A stretch of DNA of 64,000 nucleotides from JBBQUN01 sp963717115 (GTDB lineage: Bacteria; Actinomycetota; Acidimicrobiia; Acidimicrobiales; SZUA-35): positions 62,001-126,000 of the forward strand of contig CAVQVO010000002.1 of assembly GCA_963717115.1 (NCBI GenBank), in the 5' to 3' direction. How positions within the stretch are numbered: position 1 is the stretch's first letter; every line of letters begins with the position of its first letter. Positions 61,361 through 64,000 of the stretch are shown in pieces. The position numbers and the translations under genes are program-made. The notes beneath the pieces are model-generated. The model did not search any database. It was given only the letters and a program-made list of their open reading frames with translations, and was not told the origin of the DNA.

Positions 61361-62478
61361 CCACATCCGAGCGCCCGACCGCGACCGGGCTCCGGGTCGT
61401 CGCGATCACCCCGACCGGCGTGCTCTCCGGGGCCGAGCGGGTGTTGATCCGCCACGCCAAGTGCGGAATCGAACTGGGCGACCACTGGACGATCCTCTCC
61501 CCCGAGGGCCCGACCGGTCGGCGCGTCGCCGACGCGGGAATCGGGTGGATCGAGATCCCCGAACTGAAACTCGGGGCCGGACCCCGCCCGGTCGCCGCGG
61601 CCGGGCTCGCACTCAACAACCTGCGTGCCGCCGCAACCGTCCGCCGAGCGGTGGCCGATGCCGACGTCATCGTCGCCAACTCCGTGCTGTGCCTCCCCCT
61701 CCTGCGACTCCTCCGTCCTGCGGCACCGGTGACCTGGCTGGTTCACGACGTCATCACCCGCACCGACCTCGCAGCTCTCGCCCGCTGGTCGGCGCCCGCC
61801 GTCGATCATTCGATCCCGGTGTCCGAGGCGGCCGCGGTGCTGTCGAACGAGCTCGGAATCGAGACCACCGTCGTCCGCAACGGCATCGAGCCCCGACCGG
61901 TCCTCGAGGCGCGGCGGGCCCTTCCGCCGATCGTCGGACTCAACGCCGTCCTGACCGAATGGAAGGGCCAGCACGTCCTCCTCGAGGCGCTCGCCTCGAT
62001 CCCTCCCCCGACCGTGGTCGAGTTGCTCGGCGGGGCCCTGCCCAAGGACGGACCCTACGAAGAGCGCCTCCGCGAACGGGCCGACCGGCCCGATCTCCGG
62101 GGTCGAGTGCGGTTCGTCGGCCACCGCAAGGACCCCGACACGATCATGCGTCGCTGGACCATCGCCGTGTCGGCCAGCGTCGAACCCGAGGCCGGACCCC
62201 TGTCGGTGCTCGAAGCCATGAACCTGGGGGTCGCCGTGATCGTCACCGACCACGGCGGAGCACCCGAGATCGTCGAGGGCGTGGGTGTGATCGTCCCGCC
62301 CGACGACCCGGCCGCCCTGGCCGAGGCCGTGGTCGAACTGCTGGGCGACCCCCAGCGGCGCCATCACCTGGCGATCGCCGCCCGCGATCGGGTGATCACC
62401 ACGCTGACCCGCCGGGAACTGGAGCCGGCCTTCCGAGCGGTGCTCGAGCAGACCGCCCGCCGGGGGCGGCGCCGATGA
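61357..62478 (+). CDS. Glycosyltransferase family 4 protein
   Basis: This is a 373-residue GT-B enzyme. Landmarks: VVAITPTGVLSGAERVLIRHAKCGIELG, the linker strand ADVIVANSVLCLPLLRLL, IPVSEAAAVLSNELGIETTVVRNGIEP, GLNAVLTEWKGQHVLLEALAS and the donor site SASVEPEAGPLSVLEAMNLGVAVIVTDHGGAPEIV. The VEPEAGPLSVLEAM block carries the donor-binding Glu pair. The start overlaps the previous stop (ATGA). One of three adjacent glycosyltransferases that probably build a single repeat unit. Confidence 0.92.
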   Translation: MTTSERPTATGLRVVAITPTGVLSGAERVLIRHAKCGIELGDHWTILSPEGPTGRRVADAGIGWIEIPELKLGAGPRPVAAAGLALNNLRAAATVRRAVADADVIVANSVLCLPLLRLLRPAAPVTWLVHDVITRTDLAALARWSAPAVDHSIPVSEAAAVLSNELGIETTVVRNGIEPRPVLEARRALPPIVGLNAVLTEWKGQHVLLEALASIPPPTVVELLGGALPKDGPYEERLRERADRPDLRGRVRFVGHRKDPDTIMRRWTIAVSASVEPEAGPLSVLEAMNLGVAVIVTDHGGAPEIVEGVGVIVPPDDPAALAEAVVELLGDPQRRHHLAIAARDRVITTLTRRELEPAFRAVLEQTARRGRRR

Positions 62479-63635
62479 AGGTCCTCTTCGTCAACGAGAA
62501 CATCGGTGGACACGCCACCGTCCACCACCACCTCCGACTGGCCCTGGCCGAGCATCCCGAGGTCGAGGCCCGATTCCTCGACGTCCCGGGACCGGGACTG
62601 CTCCGTCGACTGGCCTCGGCCTCGATTCCCGGTCTGGGCCGGCTCGACGCCGACCTCCAACCGTTGCGCTCCCAACTCGCCGTGAGCGCCTGGGTTCGGC
62701 ATCGGCTGGGTCCGATCGTGGATGATGTCGACGTGGTGCATCTCTACACCCAGAACGCCGGGCTCCTCAGTCCTCGGCTGCTGCGGCGCACGCCCACCGT
62801 GGTGAGCCTCGACACCACCAACGCCCGGAACGCGTACCGGCTCCCCTACCGCAAGCCCACCCGCCTCACGCCGCTGACGGTTCCGCTGTCGATGGCCGCC
62901 GAGCGGCGCGTGTTCGCCGCGGCCCGGACCGTGGTCGCCAACTCGCAGTGGGCCCGTGACTCCCTGGTCGAGGACTACGCCCTCGACGCCGACAAGATCG
63001 TCCTCCTGCCGTTCGGGATCACCGCTCCGCCCGATCGGGTGCTCGACCGGGCCCGATCGGCAGAACCGTCGCCACGCCCCACGATCGTCTTCGTCGGGCG
63101 CCAGTTCGAACGCAAGGGTGGACCGGGCCTGGTGGCCGCGTGGCGCCGCTCGGTGGCGGATCGGGCCGACCTCCTGCTCATCACCCAGGAACCGATCCCG
63201 GCCGAGCCGGGGCTCCGCATCGTCGACGACCTCCGGCAGGGCGACGATCGACTCTGGACGCTGCTGGCCGAGTCGGCGATCCTGGCCTTTCCCTCGACCA
63301 TCGACCAGGCCCCGAACGCCGTGATCGAGGCCATGGCCGCCGGGCTCCCCGCCATCGTGGTTCCGGTCGCCGGCATGGCCGAGATGGTCATCGACGGCGA
63401 GACCGGCCTCCACGTGCCCCCCGACGACGTCGACGCGCTCGGCGAGGCCCTCGCCACCCTCGTCGACCGGCCCGACCTGCGGGACCGGATGGGGGCCGCC
63501 GCCCGACGACGGTTCGAGACGCACTACGACGCCCGAACCAGCACCCGGGCACTCGTCGAGATCCTGGCCGATGCGATCGACGCCGGTCCCGGACGGGCAT
63601 CGGGCGACGACACCACGGGGGCCGACGCCGCATGA
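62475..63635 (+). CDS. Glycosyltransferase family 4 protein
   Basis: This is a 386-residue GT-B enzyme. Landmarks: KVLFVNENIGGHATVHHHLRLALAE, VVHLYTQNAGLLSPRLL, VSLDTTNARNAYRL, VVANSQWARDSLVEDYAL, KIVLLPFGITAP, VFVGRQFERKGGPGLVAAWR and FPSTIDQAPNAVIEAMAAGLPAIVVPVAGMAEMVIDG. The donor-site motif is APNAVIEAMAAG. Located between a GT4 and the deacetylase gene, both with ATGA overlaps. Donor sugar unknown. Confidence 0.92.
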   Translation: MKVLFVNENIGGHATVHHHLRLALAEHPEVEARFLDVPGPGLLRRLASASIPGLGRLDADLQPLRSQLAVSAWVRHRLGPIVDDVDVVHLYTQNAGLLSPRLLRRTPTVVSLDTTNARNAYRLPYRKPTRLTPLTVPLSMAAERRVFAAARTVVANSQWARDSLVEDYALDADKIVLLPFGITAPPDRVLDRARSAEPSPRPTIVFVGRQFERKGGPGLVAAWRRSVADRADLLLITQEPIPAEPGLRIVDDLRQGDDRLWTLLAESAILAFPSTIDQAPNAVIEAMAAGLPAIVVPVAGMAEMVIDGETGLHVPPDDVDALGEALATLVDRPDLRDRMGAAARRRFETHYDARTSTRALVEILADAIDAGPGRASGDDTTGADAA

Positions 63636-64000
63636 GCAGGCTCGACGGGCCCCTGAGCGCCTTGCGGCAGCTCGGGCGACGCCGCGCCGCCGCCGGAGCC
63701 GTCGTCCTCGGGTATCACGACGTCGTCGACCCCTCGGCAACACCGGCCGACGCCCTGTCGGTCGATCCGTCCCTGCTCGCCGCACACCTCGACACGCTGC
63801 AGCGCCTCGGACTGACGATCCGGCCCCTGGGCGAACTCGTCGATCGCCTCGAACGAGGGGACGACGTCGACGGACTCGCGGCGATCACGTTCGACGACGC
63901 CCTCGTCGGCGTGCACCGTCAGGCGCTCGCCGTCCTCGACGCCGCCGGCGTCTCGGCCACCGTCTTCGTGGTCGCCGACCACCTCGGCGTGCCTCCCCCC
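63632..64000 (+). CDS. Polysaccharide deacetylase (NodB fold), truncated by the window end
   Basis: The visible 123 residues contain AVVLGYHDVVDPSATP, SLLAAHLDTLQRLGLTIRPLGELV and AAITFDDALVGVHRQALAVLDAAGVSATVFVVADHLG. This is the start of a carbohydrate esterase 4 domain; the Asp pair of TFDD is present, though the usual following Gly is Ala. It would remove acetyl groups from the exopolysaccharide or act as a related modifying enzyme. No signal sequence is seen. The start overlaps the previous stop by four bases, so it belongs to the same operon, which continues beyond 64000. Confidence 0.88.
   Translation, partial: MSRLDGPLSALRQLGRRRAAAGAVVLGYHDVVDPSATPADALSVDPSLLAAHLDTLQRLGLTIRPLGELVDRLERGDDVDGLAAITFDDALVGVHRQALAVLDAAGVSATVFVVADHLGVPPP

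Overview
The window looks like chromosomal DNA from a high-GC actinobacterium. An aerobic, lipid-metabolising member of the Acidimicrobiia or a related class is my best guess. The guess rests on strong G/C preference at third codon positions, a wax ester synthase/DGAT protein, two secreted DUF4214 proteins, mycothiol-type enzyme families, an LAYTG class-E-type sorting signal and several acyl-CoA enzymes. I see no rRNA, tRNA, IS element, prophage or CRISPR array. Placement below phylum level is inference.

Layout. 1-10 kb: a CoA-transferase tail, an FMN split-barrel protein, an FAD amine-oxidase-like enzyme, a DUF4397/DUF4214 exoprotein, two divergent PPK2-family polyphosphate kinases, glycerol-3-phosphate dehydrogenase, a cNMP-fold protein, WecB epimerase and a thiolase. 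10-18 kb: an LAYTG surface protein, a DUF5671 membrane protein, a two-gene unit pairing an HMG-CoA-synthase-like/OB-fold fusion with an SCP-type thiolase, and several unrecognised proteins. 18-25.5 kb: a tightly packed seven-gene minus-strand operon (long-chain acyl-CoA synthetase, AhpD-like protein, acetate-CoA-ligase-like enzyme, 2-oxoacid dehydrogenase E1 alpha, E1 beta, E2, acyl carrier protein). 25.6-31.4 kb: a Na+/Ca2+ exchanger, then an overlapping operon of GNAT protein, tandem two-domain WS/DGAT and tandem Usp. 31.4-39.6 kb: a Baeyer-Villiger-monooxygenase/esterase fusion followed by MaoC, DsbA-like, maleylpyruvate-isomerase-like and M28-like genes, then enoyl-CoA hydratase, SDR and a membrane protein.

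40-43.3 kb: a DUF4214/lytic transglycosylase exoprotein and a sulfatase. 43.3-55 kb: a respiratory nitrate reduction operon on the minus strand in the order dihaem cytochrome c, narG, narH, narJ, narI, Rrf2/NsrR-like regulator, and two NarK-family transporters, probably ending with a small helical protein. 55-57.3 kb: a lipoprotein and a KhtT/KhtU-like K+/H+ antiporter pair. 57.5-64 kb: an exopolysaccharide operon (flippase, polymerase/ligase, three glycosyltransferases, polysaccharide deacetylase) joined by ATGA overlaps and running off the end.

A second theme is sequence integrity. Four genes (the second PPK2, E2, the lipoprotein and the O-antigen polymerase/ligase) each need a one-base correction to read through, and narG holds a compensated pair of shifts. 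All four uncompensated cases fit one extra base, which suggests assembly indels rather than five decayed genes, but this cannot be settled from the sequence alone. Three different short tandem repeat arrays (30/15 bp, 18 bp and 23 bp) lie at or next to gene starts.
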